From Clostridia bacterium (GTDB lineage: Bacteria > Bacillota > Clostridia > Oscillospirales > Acutalibacteraceae): a stretch of 18,816 bases of DNA. Where the stretch lies: the NCBI GenBank assembly GCA_017631745.1, contig JAGBSR010000164.1, positions 1-18,816 on the forward strand. Direction: 5' to 3'. Shown in pieces: positions 1 through 7,542 of the stretch. Position numbers and translations under genes: made by a program. The notes under the pieces were generated by a model that saw only the letters and a list, made by a program, of their open reading frames with translations, ran no database searches and had not been told where the DNA came from. Each line of letters begins with the position of its first letter. Position 1 is the stretch's first letter.

Positions 1-1014
1 AACACAGCTCACGTTGAGTACGAGACAGAATCACGTCACTACGCTCACGTTGACTGCCCCGGCCATGCCGACTACATCAAGAACATGATCACAGGTGCTG
101 CTCAGATGGACGGTGCTATCCTTGTTATCGCTTCAACAGACGGCCCCATGGCTCAGACAAAAGAACACCTTCTTCTTGCTCGTCAGGTAGGCGTTCCTTA
201 CATCATCGTATTCATGAACAAGGTTGACCAGGTTGACGACGAAGAACTTCTTGAACTCTATGAAATGGAAATCCGTGAAACTCTTGACGAATATGAATTC
301 CCCGGCGATGATACACCCATCATCAAGGGTTCAGCTCTTAAGGCTCTCGAATATGCTGGTGGCGACGTAAACGCTCCCGAGCTTGCTCCCATCTGGGAAC
401 TCATGGCTGCAGTTGACAGCTACATCCCCACACCCGATCGTAAGGCAGACCTTCCCTTCCTTATGCCCGTAGAAGACGTATTCACAATCACAGGTCGTGG
501 TACAGTTGCTACAGGTAGAGTTGAAAGAGGTCAGCTCAAGACTGGTGAAGAACTTGAAATCGTTGGTCTTACTGAAGAAAAGAGAAAGACAGTATGTACC
601 GGTATCGAAATGTTCAGAAAGATCCTTGACTACGCAGAGGCAGGCGACAACATCGGTGCTCTTCTTCGTGGTATCCAGAGAACAGAAATTGAACGTGGCC
701 AGGTTCTTGCTAAGCCCGGTTCAATTCACCCCCACACAAAGTTCCGCGGTCAGGTTTACGTTCTTAATAAGGATGAAGGCGGCCGTCACACACCTTTCTT
801 CAACAACTATCGTCCTCAGTTCTACTTCAGAACAACTGACGTTACAGGTACAATTTCACTTCCCGCTGGTGTTGAAATGTGTATGCCTGGTGATAACGTT
901 GAAATGGATGTTACACTTATCACAGAAATCGCTATCGAAGAAGGTCTTCGTTTCGCTATCCGTGAAGGTGGCCGTACAGTTGGTTCAGGCGTTGTTACAG
1001 CTATCAACGAATAA
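1..1014 (+). CDS. tuf: Elongation factor Tu, 3' part (5' end outside the window)
   Basis: EF-Tu is the GTPase that delivers aminoacyl-tRNA to the ribosome. The reading frame is open from base 1 and ends at TAA 1012-1014, giving 337 residues. The family usually has about 395-400, so roughly 60 N-terminal residues, including the GHVDHGKT P-loop and switch I, lie outside the window. Visible are the G3 motif DCPGH (visible residues 18-22), the G4 motif NKVD (73-76), the SAL-type G5 region, and then the two beta-barrel domains ending in the usual GGRTVGSGVV stretch. The first ATG-led frame begins at 85, but that codon is an internal Met of the conserved NMITGAAQMDG segment, not a start. Codon choice is strongly biased, as expected for a highly expressed gene. 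It is followed by a strong terminator, so it probably ends its operon (in Clostridia often fusA-tuf). Confidence 0.98.
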   Translation, partial: NTAHVEYETESRHYAHVDCPGHADYIKNMITGAAQMDGAILVIASTDGPMAQTKEHLLLARQVGVPYIIVFMNKVDQVDDEELLELYEMEIRETLDEYEFPGDDTPIIKGSALKALEYAGGDVNAPELAPIWELMAAVDSYIPTPDRKADLPFLMPVEDVFTITGRGTVATGRVERGQLKTGEELEIVGLTEEKRKTVCTGIEMFRKILDYAEAGDNIGALLRGIQRTEIERGQVLAKPGSIHPHTKFRGQVYVLNKDEGGRHTPFFNNYRPQFYFRTTDVTGTISLPAGVEMCMPGDNVEMDVTLITEIAIEEGLRFAIREGGRTVGSGVVTAINE

Positions 1015-1036
1015 TTGGTGCTTTCATAACACAGTT

Positions 1037-1068
1037 AAAGACTCTCACTTATGTGAGGGTCTTTTTTT
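1037..1068 (+). terminator. Rho-independent terminator of tuf
   Basis: A 12-bp stem (1037-1048 with 1053-1064, one T-G pair at 1043/1058) closes a TTAT loop and runs into a T tract ending at 1068. It starts 22 bases after the tuf stop codon. Confidence 0.93.
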
Positions 1069-1099
1069 GTACGCGGGAAAGTGAGAGGTAGACGGAAGG

Positions 1100-1177
1100 G
1101 GCGGCTCCATCAAATCGCTGTGCGATTTGCGGCGACAGTAGTCGCCGGGGCCGAACGAAGTTCGGCATGGAGCCGCC
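1100..1177. repeat. Cloverleaf palindromic element, copy 1
   Basis: An 11-bp closing stem GGCGGCTCCAT (1100-1110) pairs with 1167-1177 and encloses three perfect hairpins: CAAATCGC/GCGATTTG with loop TGT (1111-1129), CGGCGAC/GTCGCCG with loop AGTA (1130-1147), and GCCGAAC/GTTCGGC with loop GAA (1150-1166). Only two bases (1148-1149) between helices are unpaired. The order of arms is the reverse of copies 2 and 3, so this copy is inverted relative to them. The rest of the 1015-1349 spacer holds the tuf terminator and the promoter of the next gene. The element is far too regular to be chance; whether it acts as DNA or RNA is not shown. Confidence 0.9.
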
Positions 1178-1264
1178 GACCCCACCCTAAAGCTAAATAA
1201 AGTAAAAAAATCAATATTTCAAGGGGAAATAAAATAATCTGAACTAAAACATTTTACAACTGCA

Positions 1265-1294
1265 TTGACAATTGTCTGATTTTTATGGTAAAAT
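1265..1294 (+). promoter_or_regulatory. Sigma-A-type promoter of the LCAT-like hydrolase gene
   Basis: A perfect -35 box TTGACA (1265-1270) and a -10 box TAAAAT (1289-1294) are separated by 18 bases. Transcription would start near 1301, giving a leader of about 50 bases before the GGGAGG ribosome binding site at 1336-1341. Confidence 0.8.
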
Positions 1295-1349
1295 TTGTTC
1301 ATAACTTATTTATAGTTTATTTTAAAACTTTATTTGGGAGGCTAAAGCT

Positions 1350-3059
1350 ATGAAAAATGTACTTAAAAAGTCTGTTTCAATTATCCTTGCGCTAATAATG
1401 CTTGTTGCTCTTTCAGCTCCGGCATTTGCAGCTGACACAACACAGTGGATTTCACAGAGTCGCAGCGATATTCCTGTTATTCGTATTTCAGGTGACGGTG
1501 AAAAGCTCGTTGACGCAAACGGCAACAAGGTTTTCCACTATAAAGATTTTGCTTCAATTCTCGACAGCGATGAAGAGGAAGAAGACGGCGAAGACGGTGA
1601 AATGCTCGAATCAGTAGCTAACATCCTTATGCCATTCCTTATTGATGGCTTGCTCAATGATAATTGGGATCCTTACTACAAAAATCTTCAGACTGAAATC
1701 AGTGAGCTTTTCGAAAACTCACTTCTCGATAAAGACGGCAATCCACAATACGGTACAGGCCTTCGTCAGGAAAGAATTGACAAAATGAATAAAACAAGAC
1801 ACAACGATCAGGCATGGTATACATCAGAGGGCGTAAAATATTACGTTCAGGATAGATATTGGTTCTATTATGACTGGAGACTCGATCCCATTGAATCAGC
1901 GGGCGTATTCAAAGCATTTGTTGACGATATCCTTAAATCAACCGGATGTAAGCAAGTTGGTGTTATTGCGAGTTGTCTTGGTACAAATGTAATAACAGCT
2001 TATCTTGCAGTTTATCCTGAGCATGCAGCACAGTACATCAGAGGTGTTGCCTTTGACGGCAGTGTTGTCGGCGGCGCTGAAATGCTCAGCGAAGCTATCA
2101 GCGGTAAGTTTAATGTTGATGCTGCCGCTATCAACAGAACACTCAAGGATTGCGGTGCAATCGGTATGTTCAACATCGACGGCTTCATCAACACTACTAT
2201 TGAGATGCTCGACAGAACAGGCGTGCTTGATGCAGTTATCGGCAAAACAAAGGATTGGATCTACTATAAATTAGTTGAGGGCGTAACATCGGCTCTTGCT
2301 CTTTCAACTTTCTATACATGGCCAAACTATTGGGCTTGTGTATCACCTGAGGATTATGACACTGCAAAGAATTATGTTTTCGGCCCCGAGGGCAGCGAAA
2401 AGAGAACAGAGTATGCAGGACTTATTGCAAAGCTTGATAATTATAATGAAGTTGTTCGTCAGAGAATTCCCGAAATTCTTAAAACAACAGTAGAAAATGG
2501 CGTAAACTTCGGTGCTATCTCAAAGTACGGTTTCCAGACACTTCCTATTTGCGAAACAAACTATCTTGTTTCAGACCAGTTTGCTTCAGTCGGCCGTTCA
2601 TCATTCGGCGCAACAACAGGCACAATTTATAACGATCTCACCGATGACTATATCGCATCAAGAGTAGAAGCTGGCTTTGGTAAATATATTTCTCCCGATA
2701 AGCAGATTGATGCTTCAACTTGTCTTTTCCCCAATTCAACCTGGTTTATTAAGGGGTCAAGCCATTCAAACTGGTCTGACTGGGAATTAAGACTGCTTTA
2801 TGATATTGCTTCATCAAAGGAAAAGGTTACAATTTACAATTCCTGCTGGCCCTCACAGTTTGTTGTTTATAAATACACAAATCCCGACGAGGATACTCAG
2901 GGCTCACTTGAGGTAATGACAACTGAAAACTGCGATACAGAAAATTGGGAAGCAGAAGAAAAGCTTGACAATCCCACAGATAAATACGGCAAGATTTTTG
3001 TTGCATTGTCGGCATTCTTAAGTTGGTTAGTAGAATTATTTGCAAAGATATTCAAATAA
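1350..3059 (+). CDS. Secreted LCAT/PDAT-like alpha/beta hydrolase (lipase family)
   Basis: The 569-residue product has a clear signal peptide (positive MKNVLKKS, hydrophobic core, cleavage likely after APAFA near residue 27), so it is exported. The mature part looks like the lecithin:cholesterol acyltransferase/PDAT branch of alpha/beta hydrolases: a typical YYDWRLDP segment (173-180) and a nucleophile-elbow segment VGVIASCLGTNV (203-214). The elbow aligns as A-S-C-L-G, putting Cys209 where lipases have Ser (G-x-S-x-G). Asp450 or Asp454 and His472 (GSSHSNW) are candidates for the rest of the triad. An acidic patch lies at 73-84. The C-terminus (about 548-569) is a hydrophobic/amphipathic helix that could anchor the protein. 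The start is supported by GGGAGG eight bases upstream. It is monocistronic, with its own promoter and terminator. The substrate is unknown; the fold call is fairly safe, enzymatic activity less so. Confidence 0.8.
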   Translation: MKNVLKKSVSIILALIMLVALSAPAFAADTTQWISQSRSDIPVIRISGDGEKLVDANGNKVFHYKDFASILDSDEEEEDGEDGEMLESVANILMPFLIDGLLNDNWDPYYKNLQTEISELFENSLLDKDGNPQYGTGLRQERIDKMNKTRHNDQAWYTSEGVKYYVQDRYWFYYDWRLDPIESAGVFKAFVDDILKSTGCKQVGVIASCLGTNVITAYLAVYPEHAAQYIRGVAFDGSVVGGAEMLSEAISGKFNVDAAAINRTLKDCGAIGMFNIDGFINTTIEMLDRTGVLDAVIGKTKDWIYYKLVEGVTSALALSTFYTWPNYWACVSPEDYDTAKNYVFGPEGSEKRTEYAGLIAKLDNYNEVVRQRIPEILKTTVENGVNFGAISKYGFQTLPICETNYLVSDQFASVGRSSFGATTGTIYNDLTDDYIASRVEAGFGKYISPDKQIDASTCLFPNSTWFIKGSSHSNWSDWELRLLYDIASSKEKVTIYNSCWPSQFVVYKYTNPDEDTQGSLEVMTTENCDTENWEAEEKLDNPTDKYGKIFVALSAFLSWLVELFAKIFK

Positions 3060-3070
3060 AATACAATGAG

Positions 3071-3112
3071 CAGATCTCGGTTTGTTGCCGGGATCTGTAA
3101 TTTTTTATTTTT
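3071..3112 (+). terminator. Rho-independent terminator of the hydrolase gene
   Basis: A 10-bp stem (3071-3080 with 3088-3097, one T-G pair) with loop TTTGTTG is followed by a T-rich tract (3101-3106 and on). It lies 11 bases past the stop codon. Confidence 0.9.
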
Positions 3113-3131
3113 ACGGTGAGTTGGGAGGAGG

Positions 3132-3210
3132 GGCGGCTCCATAGCCGAACTTCGTTCGGCTCGGCGACTTTGTCGCCGTAAATCGCCTTTGGCGATTTAA
3201 TGGAGCCGCC
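3132..3210. repeat. Cloverleaf palindromic element, copy 2
   Basis: The closing stem GGCGGCTCCAT (3132-3142) pairs with 3200-3210. Inside are three perfect hairpins abutting without a single unpaired base: AGCCGAAC/GTTCGGCT, loop TTC (3143-3161); CGGCGAC/GTCGCCG, loop TTT (3162-3178); TAAATCGCC/GGCGATTTA, loop TTT (3179-3199). Compared with copy 1 the arms come in the opposite order, i.e. this copy is inverted. It lies just after a terminator and before the lepA promoter. Confidence 0.92.
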
Positions 3211-3268
3211 GCCCACCTCTACCGTCCTTTCTCTGCGTACCGACAAAAGAAATATTTTATTTTTGCTA

Positions 3269-3297
3269 TTGCTCACTGCTTTCTTTTGTGTTATAAT
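3269..3297 (+). promoter_or_regulatory. Sigma-A-type promoter of lepA-hemW
   Basis: A -35-like TTGCTC (3269-3274), a 17-base spacer and a perfect TATAAT (3292-3297) preceded by TGT, which makes an extended -10. The AGAGG ribosome binding site of lepA follows at 3326-3330. Confidence 0.8.
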
Positions 3298-3336
3298 ATA
3301 TTGATAAATTTTCTCCCCGATTTTCAGAGGTGAATT

Positions 3337-5154
3337 ATGGCTATTAAAAAAGAAAACATCAGAAACTTTTCTATCATCGCTCATATCGACCACGGCAAGT
3401 CAACTCTTGCTGACCGTCTTCTCGAAATTACCGACTCAGTTGCAAAACGCGATATGTCGGCTCAGATTCTCGATGATATGGACCTTGAAAAAGAAAGAGG
3501 CATTACTATAAAGGCTCACGCCGTGAAGCTTGATTATAAAGCAAAAGACGGTGAAACATACGAGCTCAACCTTATTGATACCCCGGGTCATGTTGACTTC
3601 AACTACGAGGTTTCGCGCTCACTTGCTGCTTGCGAAGGTGCAATCCTTATCATTGACGCTTCTCAGGGTATTGAGGCGCAGACTCTTGCTAACACATATC
3701 TTGCTCTTGACCACGATCTTGAGCTTGTGCCTGTTATCAACAAAATCGACCTGCCTGCAGCCGAGCCCGACAGAGTTGCAGCCGAGGTTGAAGAAATTAT
3801 CGGCCTTGATTGCAGCAATGCACCCAGAGTATCGGCAAAGACAGGTGAAAATGTTGCTGAGGTGCTCGAAAGAATTGTTGCAGATGTACCTGCTCCCTCA
3901 GATGCAGTTGACAATGCACCCCTCAAGGCACTGATTTTTGACTCCGTTTACGATAATTATAAGGGCGTAATCGTTTATGTCCGCGTTATGCAGGGTACCC
4001 TCAAGGCGGGCGAAACAATGAAAATGATGGCTACGGGAGCAGAGTTCAATGTAGTCGAGGTTGGCTATATGAGAGCAACAGGTCTCGAGCCTTGCAATGA
4101 GCTTTCAGCAGGTGAGGTTGGTTATATTACCGCTTCAATTAAAACTGTCCGTGATGCTAAAGTCGGTGACACAGTAACAAAGCTACAGAATCCCTCTTCT
4201 GAGCCTCTTCCCGGTTACAGAAAGGTTAATCCTATGGTTTACTGCGGAGTGTACCCTGCCGACGGAGCAGACTATGAGGCACTGCGCGACGCTCTTGAAA
4301 AATTACAGCTTAACGATGCTGCACTTTCATACGAGCCTGAAACCTCGGGTGCTCTCGGCTTCGGCTTCCGTTGCGGTTTCCTTGGTCTTCTTCATCTTGA
4401 AATTATACAGGAAAGACTTGAAAGAGAATACAATCTCGACCTTGTAACAACAGTACCCTCGGTTATATATAAGATTCATATGAACGACGGCAGTGTACTT
4501 GAAATAGATAACCCCACTCATTATCCTGATCCTGCACACATCAATTTCTGCGAAGAGCCAATTACTAACGCTCATATTTATGCTCCCGCTGATTATGTAG
4601 GTGCAATTATGGATCTTTGTCAGGACAGACGCGGTATTTTCAAGGACATGAAATACATCACAACTGATCGAGTTGATATTCACTATGAGCTTCCTCTCAA
4701 TGAAATTATCTACGACTTTTTTGATGCTCTTAAGTCCCGTACAAGAGGTTATGCATCATTTGACTATGAGATTTTCGAATACAGACGCTCAACTCTTCAA
4801 AAAGTGGATGTACTTCTCAACGGTGATATTATCGATGCACTGAGCTTTATTATCCATTCGGAAAAAGCTCAGTCAAGAGCCCGCAAGATTGCCGAAAAGC
4901 TTAAGGTGCATATCCCGAGACAGATGTTCGAGATCCCCATTCAGGTGGCTATTGGTTCAAAGGTTATCGCACGTGAAACAGTTAAGGCAATGCGCAAAGA
5001 CGTGCTTGCAAAGTGCTACGGCGGTGACATTACCCGTAAGAAAAAGCTTCTTGAAAAACAGAAGGAAGGTAACAAACGTATGCGTCAGTTCGGTAGTGTT
5101 GAAGTGCCTCAGGAGGCATTTATGGCAGTACTCAAGCTTGACGACGATAATTAA
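3337..5154 (+). CDS. lepA: Elongation factor 4 (LepA), ribosomal back-translocase GTPase
   Basis: The 605-residue product has the normal LepA length. LepA is a conserved translational GTPase that binds the ribosome and acts on stalled or mistranslocated complexes and in 30S biogenesis. The GTPase motifs are all intact: G1 AHIDHGKS (15-22), G3 DTPGH (81-85), G4 NKID (135-138). Domains II, III and V follow, and the C-terminal LepA-specific domain, rich in basic residues, shows the family segments GGDITRKKKLLEKQKEG and KRMRQFG. The start has GAGG six bases upstream. The gene is separated from hemW by only 5 bases; the lepA-hemW order is classic in Bacillota. In many of those genomes hrcA-grpE-dnaK-dnaJ follows, but here it does not. 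Confidence 0.98.
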   Translation: MAIKKENIRNFSIIAHIDHGKSTLADRLLEITDSVAKRDMSAQILDDMDLEKERGITIKAHAVKLDYKAKDGETYELNLIDTPGHVDFNYEVSRSLAACEGAILIIDASQGIEAQTLANTYLALDHDLELVPVINKIDLPAAEPDRVAAEVEEIIGLDCSNAPRVSAKTGENVAEVLERIVADVPAPSDAVDNAPLKALIFDSVYDNYKGVIVYVRVMQGTLKAGETMKMMATGAEFNVVEVGYMRATGLEPCNELSAGEVGYITASIKTVRDAKVGDTVTKLQNPSSEPLPGYRKVNPMVYCGVYPADGADYEALRDALEKLQLNDAALSYEPETSGALGFGFRCGFLGLLHLEIIQERLEREYNLDLVTTVPSVIYKIHMNDGSVLEIDNPTHYPDPAHINFCEEPITNAHIYAPADYVGAIMDLCQDRRGIFKDMKYITTDRVDIHYELPLNEIIYDFFDALKSRTRGYASFDYEIFEYRRSTLQKVDVLLNGDIIDALSFIIHSEKAQSRARKIAEKLKVHIPRQMFEIPIQVAIGSKVIARETVKAMRKDVLAKCYGGDITRKKKLLEKQKEGNKRMRQFGSVEVPQEAFMAVLKLDDDN

Positions 5155-5159
5155 AAATT

Positions 5160-6257
5160 ATGACAGGAATATATATTCATATACCATTTTGCAAAAGAAA
5201 ATGTCCTTATTGTGATTTCTATTCCTTTAAAGCAGATGAATCAAAAAAGGACAGCTATTTAAAGGCTGTCCTTTTGTGCTTAGATAAGTGGAAAGAAAAA
5301 ATAAGTGACGATATAGATACCGTCTATTTCGGCGGCGGTACGCCAAGTGTTTTCGGCGGTGAAAGAATAGCTCAGGTGATCTCCTTTATAAAAGAGAGCT
5401 TCGTGCTAACTGAAGATGCTGAAATCACAGTTGAGTGTAATCCGTCGAGTGTATCGGAAAAGTTTTTCCTTGAAATCAGAAATGCAGGTGTAAACCGCAT
5501 ATCTATGGGTATGCAGTCTGCTGTGGATAAAGAGAGACTGACTCTCGGCAGATTGTCTGACTGCAATCAGGTAAGACAGGCAGTTGCTGCAGCTAAAGAG
5601 GCGGGCATAGATAACATCTCTCTTGATATTATGCTCGGAGTGCCTTATCAGACAATGGAAAGTCTCGATGAAAGTATTGATTTTCTGCTGTCTTTTGATA
5701 TACCTCATATCAGTGCATATATGCTGAAAATAGAAGAGGGCACGCCTTTTGATAAGATGGAGGACATTCTTGTTCTGCCTGATGAGGATGCCGTGTCAGA
5801 AATGTATCTTCACACATCGAGATGCCTTTCTTCGGCAGGGTATAACCATTATGAAGTTTCAAACTTCGCCAAAGATGGCAAGGAAAGCAGACACAACACC
5901 CGCTATTGGCTCGGTCAGGATTATATAGGTATCGGACCGTCGGCTCATTCATATTTACACGGAGAAAGATTTTATTACGACAGAGATTTCAATGGCTTTA
6001 TCGAGGGCAATGAGCCTGTTTTTGACGGCTTTGGCGGTGATAAAGATGAATATGTTATGCTTCGTCTGAGACTTGCTGAGGGGCTTGATTTCAAAGAATA
6101 TGAGAAAAAATATAACGAGAAGATTGATGAAGAAGTTATCGAAAAGATGAAAAAATATCAGAAAGCCGGACTTTTGCATATTGATGATAAAGGTGTCAGA
6201 CTTACACCTGAGGGTTTTTTGCTTTCCAATGCGATAATTGGAGAATTTATCCGTTAG
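5160..6257 (+). CDS. hemW: Radical SAM heme chaperone HemW (coproporphyrinogen oxidase-like)
   Basis: The 365-residue product opens with MTGIYIHIPFCKRKCPYCDF. The three Cys of the CxxxCxxC motif (C11, C15, C18) would bind the radical-SAM 4Fe-4S cluster. The residue two after the last Cys is Phe, where the true oxygen-independent coproporphyrinogen oxidase HemN has a fourth Cys; this and the length favour HemW, a heme-binding chaperone, over HemN. The GGGTPS motif near residue 60 and the HNTRYW segment are typical, as is a C-terminal winged-helix-like domain. No good Shine-Dalgarno sequence precedes the ATG, which lies 5 bases after the lepA stop, so translation is probably coupled to lepA. 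An 11-bp perfect stem-loop lies inside the gene about 85 bases after the start (separate entry). Confidence 0.95.
   Translation: MTGIYIHIPFCKRKCPYCDFYSFKADESKKDSYLKAVLLCLDKWKEKISDDIDTVYFGGGTPSVFGGERIAQVISFIKESFVLTEDAEITVECNPSSVSEKFFLEIRNAGVNRISMGMQSAVDKERLTLGRLSDCNQVRQAVAAAKEAGIDNISLDIMLGVPYQTMESLDESIDFLLSFDIPHISAYMLKIEEGTPFDKMEDILVLPDEDAVSEMYLHTSRCLSSAGYNHYEVSNFAKDGKESRHNTRYWLGQDYIGIGPSAHSYLHGERFYYDRDFNGFIEGNEPVFDGFGGDKDEYVMLRLRLAEGLDFKEYEKKYNEKIDEEVIEKMKKYQKAGLLHIDDKGVRLTPEGFLLSNAIIGEFIR
5245..5275 (+). promoter_or_regulatory. Intragenic stem-loop in hemW
   Basis: A perfect 11-bp stem AAAAGGACAGC / GCTGTCCTTTT (5245-5255 and 5265-5275) with a 9-base loop lies in codons 29-39 of hemW. Ending in TTTT, it resembles a weak terminator or attenuator, though the T tract is only four long and part of the stem. 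Function is not shown. Confidence 0.5.
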
Positions 6258-6276
6258 CGGGTGCTGACGGCGGGCT

Positions 6277-6351
6277 GCGGCTCCATACCTGTCCTAAGGG
6301 CAGGTCGGCTGTGCCACAGCCGCAAATCGCGAAGCGATTTGATGGAGCCGC
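6277..6351. repeat. Cloverleaf palindromic element, copy 3 (divergent arms)
   Basis: The closing stem GCGGCTCCAT (6277-6286) pairs with 6342-6351 and encloses three abutting hairpins with no unpaired junction bases: ACCTGTCC/GGGCAGGT with one T-G pair, loop TAA (6287-6305); CGGCTGT/ACAGCCG, loop GCC (6306-6322); CAAATCGC/GCGATTTG, loop GAA (6323-6341). Arm order is as in copy 2. The first arm is wholly different from that of copies 1 and 2, and the second differs at three positions, yet pairing is kept throughout. It fills most of the hemW-patatin spacer, where no separate terminator or clear promoter is seen. Confidence 0.9.
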
Positions 6352-6390
6352 CTCACCTGCGCATGCAGCTTTTAAAAAGGAGTTGATATT

Positions 6391-7542
6391 ATGAATAAAT
6401 ACGGTCTTGTTTTAGCCGGCGGAGGAGGCAAGGGTGCTTATCAGATTGGTGCCTGGGCAGCTCTTAGAGAAATGGGTATAGAGTTTGAAGCTATTGCAGG
6501 TGCTTCAATCGGAGGTATCAACGGTGCGCTTATTGCTGCCGGGGACTATGAAAAAGCAACAGAGTTCTGGCATAATATCTCAGTGGAAAAGGGAGTTAAG
6601 TTTGCCAAAGATTTGCCCGATAGCGAAAATCTCTTTTCAAGAAAGAACTGGGGAGTACTATTTAAGGAATTTATAAAGACCGGCGGTATAGATGCTTCAC
6701 CTGCAGGTGATTTTATATCAAATTTTGTTGATGAAAAAAAGGTCAGAGACAGCGGAATATCTCTTTGTGTTATTGCCGTTCAGATGACTCAGGGTGTGAT
6801 ACCCAGAGAAATTTTCATCCACGAAATGCCTGAGGGTCAGCTCGTGGACTATCTGCTCGCTTCAGCTAATATCCCTCTTGCGCAGAATATCGGCCCTGAG
6901 GGTGAAAAATTCCTCGACGGAGGAGCTTATGATAATACTCCGGCTATGACCCTTAAAAAGCGAGGTTACAACCGATTGATTATTGTAGATATTTCCAACA
7001 TCAAGGGTGTGGCGCACAGTCTTAATTATCTCAACAGCGAAATTGTGCATATCAGACCCTATGACATCGACGATCTCGGTGCAACCTTCGACTTTGACGA
7101 TGCTATTATTGACCGCCGTATAAAGCTGGGATACCTTGATACGAGAAAGGCATTTTCTTATCTTCTCGGCAATATTTATTATTTTCAGCCTGATGTTTTC
7201 AGGGCAATGGTCAAAAGGTACTCTGCCGACACGGTTGAGCAGATAGAGCATATGGCACATCTGCTTAAAATAGAAAAGGCTAAAATCTATGAGGAAAATG
7301 AGTTTATATCCATAGTTAAAGCTGAATATGAAAAAGAAGTAATAGCCTATATGGAAAGACAGCAGGCTCTTGAGCAGGAAGAAGACGGCATAATGCTTCA
7401 CCTGAAAAAACGATTTATGGATAAGAAAAGCTTTGAAAATTACCCCTTGGCAGTGGAGCTTTTTGATACTCTTAATCCGGGTCTTAAAGCTATTCCTGAG
7501 GCAGATGTAAAAGAATTAACGGAGACAGCCAATGAAGTTTAA
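6391..7542 (+). CDS. Patatin-like phospholipase (RssA-type)
   Basis: The 383-residue cytoplasmic protein (no signal peptide) is a patatin-family serine lipid acyl hydrolase. Residues 5-20 carry the glycine-rich oxyanion-hole motif GGGGKGAYQ. The nucleophile elbow GASIG places Ser39 as nucleophile, and the DGG motif at 176-178 gives Asp176, completing the Ser-Asp dyad. Family members release fatty acids from phospholipids or other acyl esters; the substrate here is unknown. The C-terminal 130 residues (about 250-383) are charged, helical-looking and less typical. AAGGAG lies eight bases before the ATG. The gene overlaps the following radical SAM gene by 11 bases, which implies co-translation. 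It may be read through from hemW across cloverleaf copy 3, since I see no clear promoter in front of it. Confidence 0.92.
   Translation: MNKYGLVLAGGGGKGAYQIGAWAALREMGIEFEAIAGASIGGINGALIAAGDYEKATEFWHNISVEKGVKFAKDLPDSENLFSRKNWGVLFKEFIKTGGIDASPAGDFISNFVDEKKVRDSGISLCVIAVQMTQGVIPREIFIHEMPEGQLVDYLLASANIPLAQNIGPEGEKFLDGGAYDNTPAMTLKKRGYNRLIIVDISNIKGVAHSLNYLNSEIVHIRPYDIDDLGATFDFDDAIIDRRIKLGYLDTRKAFSYLLGNIYYFQPDVFRAMVKRYSADTVEQIEHMAHLLKIEKAKIYEENEFISIVKAEYEKEVIAYMERQQALEQEEDGIMLHLKKRFMDKKSFENYPLAVELFDTLNPGLKAIPEADVKELTETANEV

Noticed and set aside
497..1084. Open frame of 195 residues inside tuf
   Set aside because: It lies in another frame of the well-conserved EF-Tu gene, has no ribosome binding site and no family features.
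1100..1177. Cloverleaf element as a tRNA gene
   Set aside because: The arm lengths, triloops and absence of a 7-base anticodon loop, T-loop and CCA-like end do not fit any tRNA; the three hairpins abut without the usual connectors.
3052..3393. Minus-strand frame of 113 residues over the lepA promoter
   Set aside because: It crosses the terminator, cloverleaf copy 2 and the lepA start; no ribosome binding site or recognisable domain.
4327..4683. Minus-strand frame of 118 residues inside lepA
   Set aside because: Antisense to a conserved coding region, low-complexity end, no ribosome binding site; a shadow of lepA codon usage.
5160..6257. hemN (oxygen-independent coproporphyrinogen III oxidase) instead of hemW
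   Set aside because: The fourth Cys of HemN (CxxxCxxCxC) is Phe20 here, and the 365-residue length and lepA neighbour fit HemW.
6862..7401. Minus-strand frame of 179 residues inside the patatin gene
   Set aside because: Antisense shadow of a gene with clear catalytic motifs; composition (Phe, Ile, Asn rich) is that of reversed coding sequence.
7400..7540. Cobalamin riboswitch ahead of the B12-type radical SAM gene
   Set aside because: The gene starts inside the patatin gene and the upstream sequence is coding; no B12-box was seen.
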